DNA of 42,561 bases, from contig CANBZV010000002.1 in the NCBI GenBank assembly GCA_947373945.1, positions 1-42,561 on the forward strand, read 5' to 3'. Positions 26,693 through 35,260 of this stretch are shown one piece after another. The DNA comes from Moraxellaceae bacterium (GTDB taxonomy: Bacteria > Pseudomonadota > Gammaproteobacteria > Pseudomonadales > Moraxellaceae). The notes below the pieces were generated by a model, which saw only the letters and a list, made by a program, of their open reading frames with translations, did not search any database and had not been told where the DNA came from. The first letter of the stretch is position 1, and every line of letters begins with the position of its first letter. Position numbers and translations under genes: made by a program.

Positions 26693-27514
26693 ATGACATC
26701 ACATATTTTGGGGACGATTCTCCAGCGTAAAGCCGAAGAAGTTGAAGTCCGTCAACGGCAAATCTCGTATGCTACGCAGGATGCTCGTGCGCGAACTGCA
26801 ATGCCGGTACGGGGATTTTATAGCGCCCTTAAGCGTCGCGTAGACAAAGGCGAACCTGCAGTTATTGCTGAAATTAAAAAAGCCTCGCCATCAAAAGGGG
26901 TATTGCGTGAAGATTTTGTGCCTGCGCAAATTGCCCGTAGCTATGAAAAGGCTGGGGCAGCCTGTTTGTCGGTATTAACGGATATTGATTTTTTTCAAGG
27001 GGCGGATAGTTATTTACAGTCAGCGCGGTTTTCATGCATGTTGCCCGTTCTGCGTAAAGATTTTATCGTTGATCCTTATCAAATTGTTGAAGCACGGGCT
27101 ATTGGTGCCGATGCTGTCCTGCTGATTGTCAGTGCGTTATCCGATGGCCAGTTGGCAGAGTTTTATGCCTTAGCAACATCACTCGAATTGGATGTATTGG
27201 TTGAGGTTCATAGCCAAGCCGAACTTGATCGTGCATTAAAATTACCGTTGACTATGATCGGTATTAATAATCGAAATTTAAAAACGTTCCAAGTTAGTTT
27301 AAATACCACATTGGCCCTGTTGCGTGCCGTGCCTAAAGACAAAATGATTGTCACCGAAAGCGGTATTTTGCATCCCTCGGATGTGACATTGATGCAAGCG
27401 AATGGCATTAATGCCTTTTTGGTGGGTGAGGCCTTTATGCGCGCTGATGATCCAGGTGATGCGCTTAAAGACCTGTTTTTTTCGGGGCCAAAAATCAGCG
27501 GGTTCCGAAGATAA
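26693..27514 (+). CDS. trpC: Indole-3-glycerol-phosphate synthase
   Basis: TrpC closes the indole ring of tryptophan. The 273-residue TIM-barrel protein starts [17 protein letters not shown] at ATG 26693; the frame opens at 26648 inside trpD, but the extra residues are not family-like. Catalytic motifs are [12 protein letters not shown] (Lys), [12 protein letters not shown] (Lys), [12 protein letters not shown] (Glu), [11 protein letters not shown] (Asn) and VTESGI (Glu/Ser). It is monofunctional, with no TrpF fusion. Its last 20 bp overlap the 3' end of crp on the other strand, so there is no terminator between the convergent genes. Confidence 0.98.
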   Translation: MTSHILGTILQRKAEEVEVRQRQISYATQDARARTAMPVRGFYSALKRRVDKGEPAVIAEIKKASPSKGVLREDFVPAQIARSYEKAGAACLSVLTDIDFFQGADSYLQSARFSCMLPVLRKDFIVDPYQIVEARAIGADAVLLIVSALSDGQLAEFYALATSLELDVLVEVHSQAELDRALKLPLTMIGINNRNLKTFQVSLNTTLALLRAVPKDKMIVTESGILHPSDVTLMQANGINAFLVGEAFMRADDPGDALKDLFFSGPKISGFRR

Positions 27515-28130
27515 CCATCGTTTTGCCTTTGACGTTAATCAGTCCTTGGTCTTCCAAGGACTTTAACACGCGACCAACCATCTCCCGCGAACAGCCAACA
27601 ATCCGTCCGATCTCCTGACGAGTTACCCGAATTTGCATGCCATCAGGGTGGGTCATCGCATCAGGCTGTTTGGATAAGTCGAGTAAGCAGCGTGCTACTC
27701 GTCCTGTAACATCTAAGAATGCCAAATCGCTGACTTTTCGTGTTGTTGCTCTTAAGCGGCCAGCCATTTGTGCTGATAATGCAAACATCAAGCCTGCATC
27801 TTGGCGCGCCATTTCCCTGAACTTCCGATAACCAATTTCTGCAATTTCACAGGCGGTTTTGGCGCGGATCCATGCACTACGGATTGGCTTTTCTTCAAAT
27901 AAGCCCATTTCACCAAAAAAGTCGCCGGCATTAAGGTAGGCGACGACCATCTCGCGACCTTCACTATCTTCGATAACCACTGAAACAGAGCCTTTGACAA
28001 TGAAGAATAGTGAGTCGGACGCATCTCCTGCATGAACAATGGCAGTACGGGCAGGATATTGACGCAGATGGCATTGCTCTAGGAATGGCTGTAAGTGCGG
28101 GATGCGGTCAAGAGCAGGGATAATGGCCAT
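27495..28130 (-). CDS. crp: cAMP-receptor-type global regulator (Crp/Vfr)
   Basis: A 211-residue transcription factor very close to E. coli CRP and Pseudomonas Vfr. The cyclic-nucleotide domain has [10 protein letters not shown] and [16 protein letters not shown], including the residues that bind cAMP. A long dimerisation helix follows, then [15 protein letters not shown] and the helix-turn-helix [19 protein letters not shown], with the Arg/Glu pair that reads TGTGA. The ending [16 protein letters not shown] matches the family. It should bind TGTGA-N6-TCACA sites when loaded with cAMP. It is divergent from yhfA, as in E. coli, and follows trpGDC as in Pseudomonas. Confidence 0.96.
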   Translation of the reverse strand: MAIIPALDRIPHLQPFLEQCHLRQYPARTAIVHAGDASDSLFFIVKGSVSVVIEDSEGREMVVAYLNAGDFFGEMGLFEEKPIRSAWIRAKTACEIAEIGYRKFREMARQDAGLMFALSAQMAGRLRATTRKVSDLAFLDVTGRVARCLLDLSKQPDAMTHPDGMQIRVTRQEIGRIVGCSREMVGRVLKSLEDQGLINVKGKTMVIFGTR

Positions 28131-28410
28131 AAGTGTATCCTAATCAGTTCAATTTATTATTTATTGCTGTTTTTCGAGGGTTGCTGGGTAAGCCCTCACT
28201 ATAATAAGTCCAATGTAGTGCAAAGACAGGGCTTTTTATAGCAAAATTGCGAACTAATTGCCAATTCATGTCATATCCAAACGGGGCTTTTGGGCGACGG
28301 CCAGCAAATTTGACGCTTGTTGGCTTGCTTTCGGTATCCTGATTGAGCAAAGTGCGCAACATGAGCCACATTGGTTCCGTAAATATAGTTAAACGATAGG
28401 CGGATTTTTC
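28131..28410. promoter_or_regulatory. crp/yhfA divergent regulatory region with nested inverted repeats
   Basis: The 280-bp gap holds nested inverted repeats: AGCCCT (28191-28196) with AGGGCT (28228-28233), and inside them CACTA (28197-28201) with TAGTG (28216-28220). A T tract follows on the plus strand. On the minus strand this would lie near the crp promoter or in its leader. TATAGT (28384-28389) could be the -10 of yhfA. I found no convincing CRP site. Confidence 0.35.
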
Positions 28411-28830
28411 ATGCAAGCAAGTGTGCAGTGGGTAAAAGATGTTTCTTTTGTCGTTGAGTCTGGCAGTGGTCATGCTGTTGTCATTGATGGCTCACCGGAG
28501 CATGGTGGCCGCAATATTGGTCCTCGACCAATGGAGTTGCTGTTGATGGGATTGGGGGGCTGTGCATCATTTGATGTGGTGACAATTTTGAAAAAATCGC
28601 GCCAGCAAATTACTGATGTGCGTGCAGAGTTAAGTGCTGAGCGTGCTGATGCCATTCCGGCGGTGTTTACTAAAATCCATCTGCATTTTGTCATTACTGG
28701 CAAAGAGTTAAAGGAAAATCAGGTCAAAAAAGCAGTGGAGTTATCAGCGGAGAAGTATTGCTCGGCTTCAGCGATGTTGAGTGCTGGCGGTGTAGTCATT
28801 ACTCATGATTATGAGATGATTGAAGGGTAG
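28411..28830 (+). CDS. yhfA: OsmC-family protein (YhfA-like)
   Basis: A 139-residue OsmC/Ohr-fold protein. It has the two conserved cysteines, in GLGGCASFDVV and EKYCSASAML, which in Ohr/OsmC proteins reduce organic hydroperoxides. The VTILKKSRQQITDVRAEL helix between them is family-typical. It is divergent from crp, the same pairing as crp-yhfA in E. coli, which supports the YhfA subgroup. The function of YhfA itself is not firmly known. Its last bases (TGAAGGGTAG) belong to a 12-bp direct repeat. Confidence 0.93.
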   Translation: MQASVQWVKDVSFVVESGSGHAVVIDGSPEHGGRNIGPRPMELLLMGLGGCASFDVVTILKKSRQQITDVRAELSAERADAIPAVFTKIHLHFVITGKELKENQVKKAVELSAEKYCSASAMLSAGGVVITHDYEMIEG

Positions 28831-28985
28831 TAAGGGTCATCCTTTTAATCGGAAAACGTTATTCCCAGCTCGACTGGGAATCCATCAACTGTTGCCACAG
28901 CAGTGTTTGACCGCTAATGGATTCCCACTTTCGCGGGAATAACGAAACAAAAAACAAGGGATCTAGACAACTCTGAAGGGTAGTA
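28821..28985. repeat. 12-bp direct repeat flanking a 141-bp segment
   Basis: TGAAGGGTAGTA occurs exactly at 28821-28832, covering the yhfA stop codon, and at 28974-28985. The 141 bp between them (28833-28973) contain a REP-like inverted repeat and no ORF. The arrangement looks like a target-site duplication around a small inserted element, but no transposase and no terminal inverted repeat at the segment ends are visible. Confidence 0.7.
28858..28943. repeat. REP/MITE-like inverted repeat pair
   Basis: The left arm 28858-28885 and the right arm 28917-28943 are inverted copies. They share GTTATTCCC (9 bp) and TGGGAATCCAT (11 bp), with a variable 7-8 bp centre, and the arms are separated by 31 bp. 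Each arm can fold on its own (TTCCCAG-CTCGA-CTGGGAA on the left). ATTCCCGC...GGGAAT units are a common dispersed intergenic repeat in Proteobacteria. Located between convergent genes, it could also stabilise or end transcripts. Confidence 0.75.
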
Positions 28986-29011
28986 CTTAAGTGTTGCCAT
29001 TGGAGTTCTAT

Positions 29012-29482
29012 TTACACCTTCGGTTTTTTCTTGCGTACGTACAAGGTCTTTTTCACTCGAGCGACAACCGTGCCATCTTCTGCAAGCACATCAATTGTGT
29101 ATTCGGGAAATACTGCTTTGCCGCTTGCTGCCGCGTTACGGACCTGCTCAATGTTTTTCTGTGTCAGACGGAACTGCGCCGTCACCGTGCCGCGCCCAGG
29201 CGCAACGAAGTCAATATTGGCCGCTTTATCCCAGACAATATAGTCATTGCCCAGATTCTCCATCAACATCACCATAAAAAATGGATCAGTCATTGCGTAG
29301 AGGCTGCCACCAAAATGGGTGCCGACATAATTTTTATTGCCACGATGCAAGGGCATACGAACATCAATCGCTAGATAATCTTTGCTGATGTAATCGACTT
29401 TAATGCCTGCGCCTAAAAAAGGCAGATAGGTGCTGAGGAAAAAACGTAATTTAAAGGTGTCGGATAAAAGCTGCTTAAACAT
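29012..29482 (-). CDS. DUF4442 hotdog-fold protein (thioesterase-like)
   Basis: A 156-residue protein of the DUF4442 family, related to PaaI/YiiD-type acyl-CoA thioesterases. It shows the hotdog pattern KNYVGTHFGGSLYAMTDPFFMVMLMENLG (central helix, with the family's THFGG-A/S-YA motif), a conserved DKAANIDFVAPGRGTVTAQFRL strand pair and a basic C-terminus. Substrate unknown. Its start overlaps the end of coq7 by 8 bp, so it is the third gene of HIT-coq7-DUF4442. Confidence 0.88.
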   Translation of the reverse strand: MFKQLLSDTFKLRFFLSTYLPFLGAGIKVDYISKDYLAIDVRMPLHRGNKNYVGTHFGGSLYAMTDPFFMVMLMENLGNDYIVWDKAANIDFVAPGRGTVTAQFRLTQKNIEQVRNAAASGKAVFPEYTIDVLAEDGTVVARVKKTLYVRKKKPKV

Positions 29483-30113
29483 AAAAACTCGTAGTCGTCA
29501 TAACTTTAGAAATCATTCCCATGACCTGTTTCACGGGCTGTGGTAAATCTGCGCCGCCCGCATTTAGTGCTTGTTGGCGATGATGGTCTTCATCTTCATG
29601 CATTTGCGTCAAAATAGCATGAGTGCGCTCATCTTGAGGGGGGATGCGTTGTAGATGGCTTTCTAGGTGGGTACAAACTTGTTTTTCGGTTTCGGCGACA
29701 AAGCCTAAGCTCCATTTGTCGCCGGCAATACCCGCTGCGGCACCTATACCAAACGACAAGCCATACCATAACGGATTTAAAAGGCTCGGCCGACTATGCA
29801 GTTCATGCAGACGTAGCTCGCACCATGCAAGGTGGTCTTGCTCCTCCAGTGCGGCGCGTTGCATTTCTGCACGTACTGTCGGTAGTTTGGCCGTCAGCGC
29901 CTGCCCGTGATATAGGGCTTGCGCACATACTTCTCCCGTATGATTGACGCGCATCAGTCCTGCGATTTCTGTTTGCTGTTCGCTGTTTAGTACGGGCGAC
30001 GCGTATGTTTGCGCAGGACTAGGGCGTAAAGCAGGCATAGAGTTAGGTGTCAAAGTGCGTAAAACTTGGTCAACATGACCAATTAGCATATCGGCAAGGG
30101 TGTAATGTCTCAT
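29475..30113 (-). CDS. coq7: 3-demethoxyubiquinol 3-hydroxylase (Coq7)
   Basis: A diiron enzyme that puts the last hydroxyl on the ubiquinone ring, used in many proteobacteria instead of UbiF. The 212-residue protein has the carboxylate/His iron ligands: GEVCAQALYHGQ (Glu), LEEQDHLAW (ExxH), a Glu in ETEKQVCTHLESHL, and EDEDHHRQQA (ExxH). Hydrophobic GIGAAAGIAG suggests membrane association. ATG 30113 has GGAG 6 nt upstream. It lies 16 bp after the HIT gene. Confidence 0.97.
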   Translation of the reverse strand: MRHYTLADMLIGHVDQVLRTLTPNSMPALRPSPAQTYASPVLNSEQQTEIAGLMRVNHTGEVCAQALYHGQALTAKLPTVRAEMQRAALEEQDHLAWCELRLHELHSRPSLLNPLWYGLSFGIGAAAGIAGDKWSLGFVAETEKQVCTHLESHLQRIPPQDERTHAILTQMHEDEDHHRQQALNAGGADLPQPVKQVMGMISKVMTTTSFYV

Positions 30114-30129
30114 AATAACTCCGTCCGTT

Positions 30130-30474
30130 TTAGCCTGGAGGCCAGTTTAAACGTCGGCCTGCTAGCAAGTGTAAATGAATATGGTAGACGCTTTGTCCGC
30201 CATCCTGATTGCAGTTCATAACGACACGATAGCCCGAATCGGCAACACCAATTTCGTGGGCGATTTGGCTGGCTGTCGTCAGGAGTTCGCCTAATATCGC
30301 GGCTTCAGTTATTGGGACATCATTTAAGGTGGTGAAATGTGTTTTCGGAATAATTAATACGTGTGTTGGCGCTTGCGGGAACAAATCATGGAACGCAATT
30401 ACCCGTTCATTTTCAAAGGCAATTTTCGCATTAATTTGTTTCTGGGCGATTTTACAAAATAGACAATCCATCAT
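30130..30474 (-). CDS. HIT-domain (HinT-like) protein
   Basis: A 114-residue histidine-triad protein, probably a nucleoside phosphoramidase of the HinT type. It has DCLFCKIAQKQINA at the start, FPQAPTHVLIIPK, and the catalytic triad in GQSVYHIHLHLLAGR. It starts at ATG 30474 or the adjacent ATG 30471; the GGAAG upstream fits the second better. First gene of a HIT-coq7-DUF4442 operon; HIT next to coq7 is also seen in Pseudomonas. Confidence 0.95.
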   Translation of the reverse strand: MMDCLFCKIAQKQINAKIAFENERVIAFHDLFPQAPTHVLIIPKTHFTTLNDVPITEAAILGELLTTASQIAHEIGVADSGYRVVMNCNQDGGQSVYHIHLHLLAGRRLNWPPG

Positions 30475-30586
30475 TATCTTCCGACTGAAAAAGTATCTTG
30501 TTCTTGGCGCGTTGGCCCGTACGCCAAAAAGGCGAACGGCGAAGTGATAAAGGTACAGGGACTAAGTTCGTCGTTCAATGTTTCTT

Positions 30587-30635
30587 TGCGCTTAGTTTTG
30601 GTGCAATTTCGCGCATATTGCTCATTATTGGTGCG
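30587..30635. promoter_or_regulatory. Two NtrC-like enhancer sites for glnA
   Basis: TGCTCATTATTGGTGC (30619-30634) fits the NtrC pattern GCAC-N7-GTGC in spacing and has a perfect right half. A second site has TGGTGCA at 30599-30605 with TGCGC at 30587-30591, but its half-site spacing is 2 bp too long. Their centres are about 30 bp apart, roughly 100 and 130 bp upstream of the expected sigma54 start, which resembles E. coli glnA. Confidence 0.45.
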
Positions 30636-30698
30636 TAGTGGCTGTTCTGTGTCGAGTTTAGTAATTGTTTTTCGGGGCTAATGCGCCATTTTAAGACG

Positions 30699-30714
30699 TG
30701 GCATGTTATTTGCT
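30699..30714 (+). promoter_or_regulatory. glnA: Sigma54 promoter of glnA
   Basis: TGGCATGTTATTTGCT matches TGGCAC-N5-TTGCW at all positions but one, with GG at 30700-30701 and GC at 30712-30713 at the exact spacing. Transcription would start near 30726. Confidence 0.75.
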
Positions 30715-31061
30715 TTCGTGTGGCTGGCACTATCTTCTGTAGTTGTGACTTGAGCAACGACGTTAATCTGCTAAACTGCGTGTGCTTTTAGTAGGGCATT
30801 AAAAATGTGGCCAACAGCAATAAGCCTGTTGTTATACACATGTTTCGATAAGTAAGTCGGAATTAGTGCGACTTAGGGCTTGCGTAACATTTTGTTTTTA
30901 ATGGTTTTATTGCGTATTTTTCTCTGTAAAGCAGGGCTGATGCACGCAACTGGCCATTCTAGTGCAAGTTCTAAACTGTCAATGACAAGTTTTGAGTGGT
31001 TGAGCGGTAGTGAACCGTTTTGATGAATATTCGATGCTGGTAATTTTGGGAGCAGATGCAA

Positions 31062-32471
31062 ATGGCCAATAAAGCCTTAGAACTTATTAAACAAAATGAC
31101 GCCAAATGGGTCGATTTACGTTTTACCGATATCCGTGGTAAAGAACAGCATGTTTCTTTCCCTGCCTATACCGTGGATGAAAGCACATTTGAACAAGGTA
31201 AAATGTTTGACGGTTCTTCCATTGCTGGTTGGAAAGGTATTGAAGCCTCTGACATGATTTTGATGCCAGATCCAGAAAGCGCGTTCATGGACCCGTTTTT
31301 CGACGAACCAACAGTTGTTATCAGCTGTGACATTATTGAACCAAGCACGATGCAAGGTTACGAGCGTGATCCACGTTCGATCGCTCGTCGCGCTGAAGCC
31401 TATTTGAAAGCTACTGGCATCGCTGATACTGCTTACTTTGGTCCAGAGCCAGAGTTCTTCGTATTTGACGAAGTGAAATGGGATATCGACATGAGCGGTG
31501 CTCGTTGCACTATTTATGCTGAAGAAGCAGCTTGGTCAACTGGCAAAGACTACGAAGGTGGCAACACTGGCCATCGTCCACGCGTCAAAGGGGGTTACTT
31601 CCCAGTTCCTCCAATCGACTCTGCACAAGATTTACGTGTTGCTATGTGTAACGCTATCGAAGCAATGGTTGGCGAAGGCAAAATCGAAGTACAACATCAC
31701 GAAGTGGCTTCTTGCCAAAGCGAAATCGGTGTTGCTTTCAATACCCTAGTTCGCAAAGCTGACGAAGTACAAGTATTGAAATATGCCGTACACAATGTTG
31801 CCCATGCCTTTGGCAAAACCGCAACCTTTATGCCTAAGCCATTAGTTGGCGATAACGGTTCAGGTATGCACGTTCACCAATCGTTGAGCAAAGATGGCAA
31901 AAACTTGTTCTCGGGCGACCAATACGGTGGCCTGTCTGAAATGGCTTTGTTCTACATCGGCGGTATCATCAAGCATGCTCGTGCGTTGAACGCGATTACC
32001 AATCCGTTGACCAACTCCTACAAGCGTTTGGTTCCTCACTACGAAGCGCCAATCAAATTGGCTTACTCTGCACGTAACCGTTCTGCATCGATTCGTATTC
32101 CTTACGTTAGCAGCCCTAAAGCTGTGCGTATCGAAACTCGTTTCCCAGATCCAGGTGCAAACCCTTACCTGTGCTTCGCTGCGTTGATGATGGCTGGTTT
32201 GGACGGTATCCAAAACAAAATCCATCCGGGTGAAGCTGCAGACAAAAACCTGTATGACTTACCGCCAGAAGAAGATGCATTGATCCCAACCGTAGCTGAA
32301 AGCTTGGATCAAGCGTTGGAATCGTTGAAAGCTGATCATGACTTCTTGTTGAAAGGTGGTGTCTTCACCCAAGAATTCCTTGATGCTTACATCGAGCTGA
32401 AAATGGAAGAAGTTCGTCGCTTAAACACGACAGTTCATCCAGTTGAATTCGATATGTACTATAGCGTTTAA
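31062..32471 (+). CDS. glnA: Glutamine synthetase type I (GSI-beta)
   Basis: GlnA makes glutamine from glutamate, NH3 and ATP. The 469-residue chain starts [10 protein letters not shown] at ATG 31062, which has GGGAG 9 nt upstream and equals the usual length; ATG 31056 is also in frame. Visible are [26 protein letters not shown] (metal Glu), the [15 protein letters not shown] region, [28 protein letters not shown] and [20 protein letters not shown]-like helix. NLYDLPPEE contains the Tyr that is adenylylated by GlnE in GSI-beta enzymes. The sigma54 promoter and NtrC-like sites upstream point to nitrogen control. A terminator follows. Confidence 0.98.
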   Translation: MANKALELIKQNDAKWVDLRFTDIRGKEQHVSFPAYTVDESTFEQGKMFDGSSIAGWKGIEASDMILMPDPESAFMDPFFDEPTVVISCDIIEPSTMQGYERDPRSIARRAEAYLKATGIADTAYFGPEPEFFVFDEVKWDIDMSGARCTIYAEEAAWSTGKDYEGGNTGHRPRVKGGYFPVPPIDSAQDLRVAMCNAIEAMVGEGKIEVQHHEVASCQSEIGVAFNTLVRKADEVQVLKYAVHNVAHAFGKTATFMPKPLVGDNGSGMHVHQSLSKDGKNLFSGDQYGGLSEMALFYIGGIIKHARALNAITNPLTNSYKRLVPHYEAPIKLAYSARNRSASIRIPYVSSPKAVRIETRFPDPGANPYLCFAALMMAGLDGIQNKIHPGEAADKNLYDLPPEEDALIPTVAESLDQALESLKADHDFLLKGGVFTQEFLDAYIELKMEEVRRLNTTVHPVEFDMYYSV

Positions 32472-32503
32472 TCCTTCTGCTATAGTCAATACACTTCGGT
32501 GGC

Positions 32504-32532
32504 AAAAAGGCTCATTACCCTGAGCCTTTTTT
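32504..32532 (+). terminator. glnA: Rho-independent terminator after glnA
   Basis: AAAAAGGCTCA, loop TTACCC, TGAGCCTTTTTT: a strong stem with a T tail 32 bp after the glnA stop. Confidence 0.93.
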
Positions 32533-32671
32533 GTTTTTATGGCGAAGAAATAATTTAAGGGCTTAACGATTACTTACTCAGCATTACATGTGATCAATAT
32601 GATCTGTGGCTGAAATAAGTAATGATGGTTGCAGTCTTATGAACGAATTGTATTGAGTGGAGATAATAAAG

Positions 32672-33202
32672 ATGCGCTATTTACTTGTTCTTTTATGGTG
32701 TATCAGTAGTTTTGCGCAGGCGGGAATTTATAAAAGTTATGACAAAAATGGTAATGTCGTTTTTACCGATACACCGAGTAATGATGCGCAAGAGGTTGCC
32801 GATAAGCCGATTGTCACTATTCCAGCCTTACCTAAAGCGCTAATTGATCAGCAAAAAGCGAAATCAGCGAATAAAAATAATGTCGCCCTCGAGCCGTCAG
32901 CTTATAAAGTTATCATCGAAAACCTGAAACCCAATGACTCATTCCGTCGCGAAGATAAATCAGTGACTGCGAATATTCAATTAGTACCACCGTTGTGGAA
33001 AGAGCATCATTTGCAATTAACGCTGGATGGTAAAGCATTGAGCCAAGATAATTTTAGTCCGCAAATTGATTTAACGACGGCAGAGCGTGGGCAGCATCGT
33101 CTAGAAGTTAAAGCGGTCAATTTAAAGGGGACAGTGCTCGGTAGTGAAGTGGTTGATTTCTTTGTGCAGGTTCCTACAGCAATCAAGCCTAAAACTAAAT
33201 AA
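32672..33202 (+). CDS. Secreted DUF4124-domain protein
   Basis: A 176-residue exported protein. MRYLLVLLWCISSFAQA is a signal peptide with likely cleavage after AQA. It is followed by the DUF4124 domain (GIYKSYDKNGNVVFTDTPSNDAQEV), found at the N-terminus of many proteobacterial envelope proteins of unknown role. The rest (about 70-165) looks like a beta-sandwich with LTLDGKALSQ and GQHRLEVKAVN. DUF4124 genes often sit next to glnA/ntrBC. ATG 32672 has GGAG upstream; GTG 32657 is an in-frame alternative. Function unknown. Confidence 0.88.
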   Translation: MRYLLVLLWCISSFAQAGIYKSYDKNGNVVFTDTPSNDAQEVADKPIVTIPALPKALIDQQKAKSANKNNVALEPSAYKVIIENLKPNDSFRREDKSVTANIQLVPPLWKEHHLQLTLDGKALSQDNFSPQIDLTTAERGQHRLEVKAVNLKGTVLGSEVVDFFVQVPTAIKPKTK

Positions 33203-33266
33203 ATTGTTTAGAAACAGAAAGTTTTAATGTTGGCGGCTAGACAGTCAGTCGATACGGCTGCTTGAA

Positions 33267-33272
33267 TATAAT
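33267..33272 (+). promoter_or_regulatory. rfbB: -10 element of the rfb operon
   Basis: A perfect TATAAT 45 bp before rfbB. No good -35 lies at 16-18 bp; TAGACA at 33238-33243 is too far (23 bp). Confidence 0.4.
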
Positions 33273-33317
33273 AAATGACGACAGGAATCGGCAGTCGTTC
33301 TGATTGTGCAGAGTAGT

Positions 33318-34397
33318 ATGATTAAACGTATTTTGGTCACGGGTGGTGCGGGCTTTATTGGGGCGAATTTTATTCTGGATTGGTTTATGGCAAATCCAGA
33401 TAGTGTGGTCGTTAATTTGGATAAATTGACGTATGCGGCGAATCCAAATAATTTAAAAAGCATCCACAATAATCCACGCTATCAGTTGGTTCGGGGTGAT
33501 ATTGGCGATCGTGTGCTGGTCGCTGAGCTGCTAAACAAATACCAACCGCAAATAATCGTCAATTTTGCGGCAGAAAGTCATGTTGATCGCTCTATTCATG
33601 GGCCTGAAGCCTTTATGCAAACCAATGTCATGGGTACTTTTTATTTGTTGGAATCGACACGCCAATACTGGCTGTCTTTATCTGCCTCTGAGCAAATTGC
33701 CTTTCGGTTTTTACATGTTTCCACTGATGAAGTTTATGGTTCCTTAACCCCGAACGACCCTGCATTTACTGAAACGACAGCGTATGCGCCTAATAGCCCC
33801 TATTCGGCTTCAAAAGCGGCTTCTGATCATTTAGTTCGCGCGTGGCATCATACCTATGGCTTGCCTGTAGTAACGACAAATTGCTCCAACAACTATGGCG
33901 CCTTACAGTTTCCTGAGAAATTAATCCCATTAATCATTCTGAATGCGTTGGATGGTAAGGCGTTGCCGGTTTATGGTGATGGTTTAAATGTCCGTGACTG
34001 GCTGTATGTTGCCGATCATTGTTCAGCGATCCGTCGGGTGTTGAGTCATGGCCAAATTGGACAAACATATAATATTGGCGGCGCCAATGAATTATCTAAT
34101 ATTGACGTCGTTAGACAAATTTGCCAGCTGTTAGATGAGTTGCGACCTCGTGGTGATGGGCTTTCGTATGCTCAACAAATTACTTTTGTTGCTGATCGCC
34201 TGGGTCATGATCGTCGCTATGCGATCAATGCCGAAAAAATGGTGGACGAATTGGGTTGGCGGCCCGAAGAAACGTTCAGTACGGGGTTGCGTAAGACCGT
34301 GCAATGGTATTTAGATAATCCCGTATGGGTAAATGAAGTTCGTAGTGGTGACTATCGCCAATGGCTAACGATGAATTATGGGGAGAAAAAAGAATGA
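33318..34397 (+). CDS. rfbB: dTDP-glucose 4,6-dehydratase
   Basis: RmlB, second enzyme of dTDP-L-rhamnose synthesis; makes dTDP-4-keto-6-deoxyglucose with bound NAD. The protein has the Rossmann loop [33 protein letters not shown] (catalytic Thr-Asp-Glu), [15 protein letters not shown] (Tyr/Lys), NCSNNYG and RPEE-type C-terminus ([21 protein letters not shown]). ATG 33318 is preferred because it gives the usual [13 protein letters not shown] start; GTG 33306 is in frame. It overlaps rfbA by 4 bp (ATGA), first gene of rfbBACD. Confidence 0.98.
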   Translation: MIKRILVTGGAGFIGANFILDWFMANPDSVVVNLDKLTYAANPNNLKSIHNNPRYQLVRGDIGDRVLVAELLNKYQPQIIVNFAAESHVDRSIHGPEAFMQTNVMGTFYLLESTRQYWLSLSASEQIAFRFLHVSTDEVYGSLTPNDPAFTETTAYAPNSPYSASKAASDHLVRAWHHTYGLPVVTTNCSNNYGALQFPEKLIPLIILNALDGKALPVYGDGLNVRDWLYVADHCSAIRRVLSHGQIGQTYNIGGANELSNIDVVRQICQLLDELRPRGDGLSYAQQITFVADRLGHDRRYAINAEKMVDELGWRPEETFSTGLRKTVQWYLDNPVWVNEVRSGDYRQWLTMNYGEKKE

Positions 34398-35260
34398 AAG
34401 GAATTATCTTGGCGGGTGGTTCAGGAACACGTCTTCATCCTTTGACACTGGCGATCTCTAAGCAGTTATTACCGATTTATGATAAGCCCATGGTCTATTA
34501 TCCGTTGTCAGTGTTAATGCTGGCGGGGATTCAAGATATTTTGCTGATTTCGACCCCGAGAGATTTACCGTTTTATCAGCAGTTGTTGGGTGATGGTGCG
34601 CAATTTGGGATTAATCTGTCTTATGCGGAGCAGCCATCGCCGGATGGTTTGGCGCAAGCGTTCATTATTGGTGAGTCATTTATTGGCGATGATAACGTCT
34701 GTTTGATTTTGGGTGACAATATTTTTCATGGTCAGCATTTTACTGAAAAACTGAAGCGCGCTGCTTCCTATAGTTCGGGCGCTACTGTATTTGGCTATTG
34801 GGTAAATGATCCTGAGCGCTTTGGTGTAATTGATTTTGATGCCGAAGGCAATGCCTTGTCGATTGAGGAAAAGCCCGCAAAACCTAAGTCAAATTATGCA
34901 GTAACGGGGCTGTATTTTTATGACAATGATGCGATTGCGATTGCTAAAGCGGTGACGCCATCCGCGCGGGGCGAACTCGAAATTACTGATGTGAATAATG
35001 CCTATTTGCAGCGCGGTGATCTAAGAGTCGAGCGTTTCGGTCGCGGTTTTGCCTGGTTGGATACGGGCACGCATGACAGTCTGCTGGATGCTTCGCAATA
35101 TGTACAAACGATAGAGCATCGTCAGGGTTTAAAAGTGGCGTGCTTAGAGGAAATTGGCTACAGCAATGGCTGGATTAACCGCGAGCAGCTGTTAAAGCAA
35201 GCACAACGTTTTGGTAAAACCGGTTATGGCCAATATCTGTTCAATTTGGTGGCGAATTAA
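34394..35260 (+). CDS. rfbA: Glucose-1-phosphate thymidylyltransferase
   Basis: RmlA makes dTDP-glucose from dTTP and glucose-1-phosphate, the first rhamnose step. The 288-residue protein starts [18 protein letters not shown] (nucleotide-binding GGSGTR) and has [31 protein letters not shown] (Mg-binding Asp), [20 protein letters not shown] and [14 protein letters not shown]. The frame is open to 34361, but ATG 34394 overlapping the rfbB stop is the family start. rfbC starts at its last base. Confidence 0.98.
   Translation: MKGIILAGGSGTRLHPLTLAISKQLLPIYDKPMVYYPLSVLMLAGIQDILLISTPRDLPFYQQLLGDGAQFGINLSYAEQPSPDGLAQAFIIGESFIGDDNVCLILGDNIFHGQHFTEKLKRAASYSSGATVFGYWVNDPERFGVIDFDAEGNALSIEEKPAKPKSNYAVTGLYFYDNDAIAIAKAVTPSARGELEITDVNNAYLQRGDLRVERFGRGFAWLDTGTHDSLLDASQYVQTIEHRQGLKVACLEEIGYSNGWINREQLLKQAQRFGKTGYGQYLFNLVAN

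Larger units (their letters stand above)
30475..31061. other. 587-bp intergenic region upstream of glnA
   Basis: No protein-coding gene is convincing here. It contains the HIT promoter region, a small hairpin (CGCCaaaaaGGCG at 30522-30534), NtrC-like sites, a sigma54 promoter and then about 335 bp of transcribed leader before glnA. The leader shows no conserved riboswitch that I recognise. Confidence 0.6.

Noticed and set aside
28144-28473. 109-residue minus-strand ORF between crp and yhfA
   Set aside because: It overlaps the start of yhfA and the crp upstream region, has no ribosome binding site and no family-like sequence.
30723-30740. Second sigma54 site at TGGCACTATCTTCTGT
   Set aside because: TGGCAC is good, but the -12 part reads TCTGT instead of TTGCW, so the GC dinucleotide is missing.
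32586-32605. TGTGATCAATATGATCTG-like sequence upstream of the DUF4124 gene as a CRP site
   Set aside because: The first half TGTGA fits, but the second half at the right spacing is TGATC, not TCACA.
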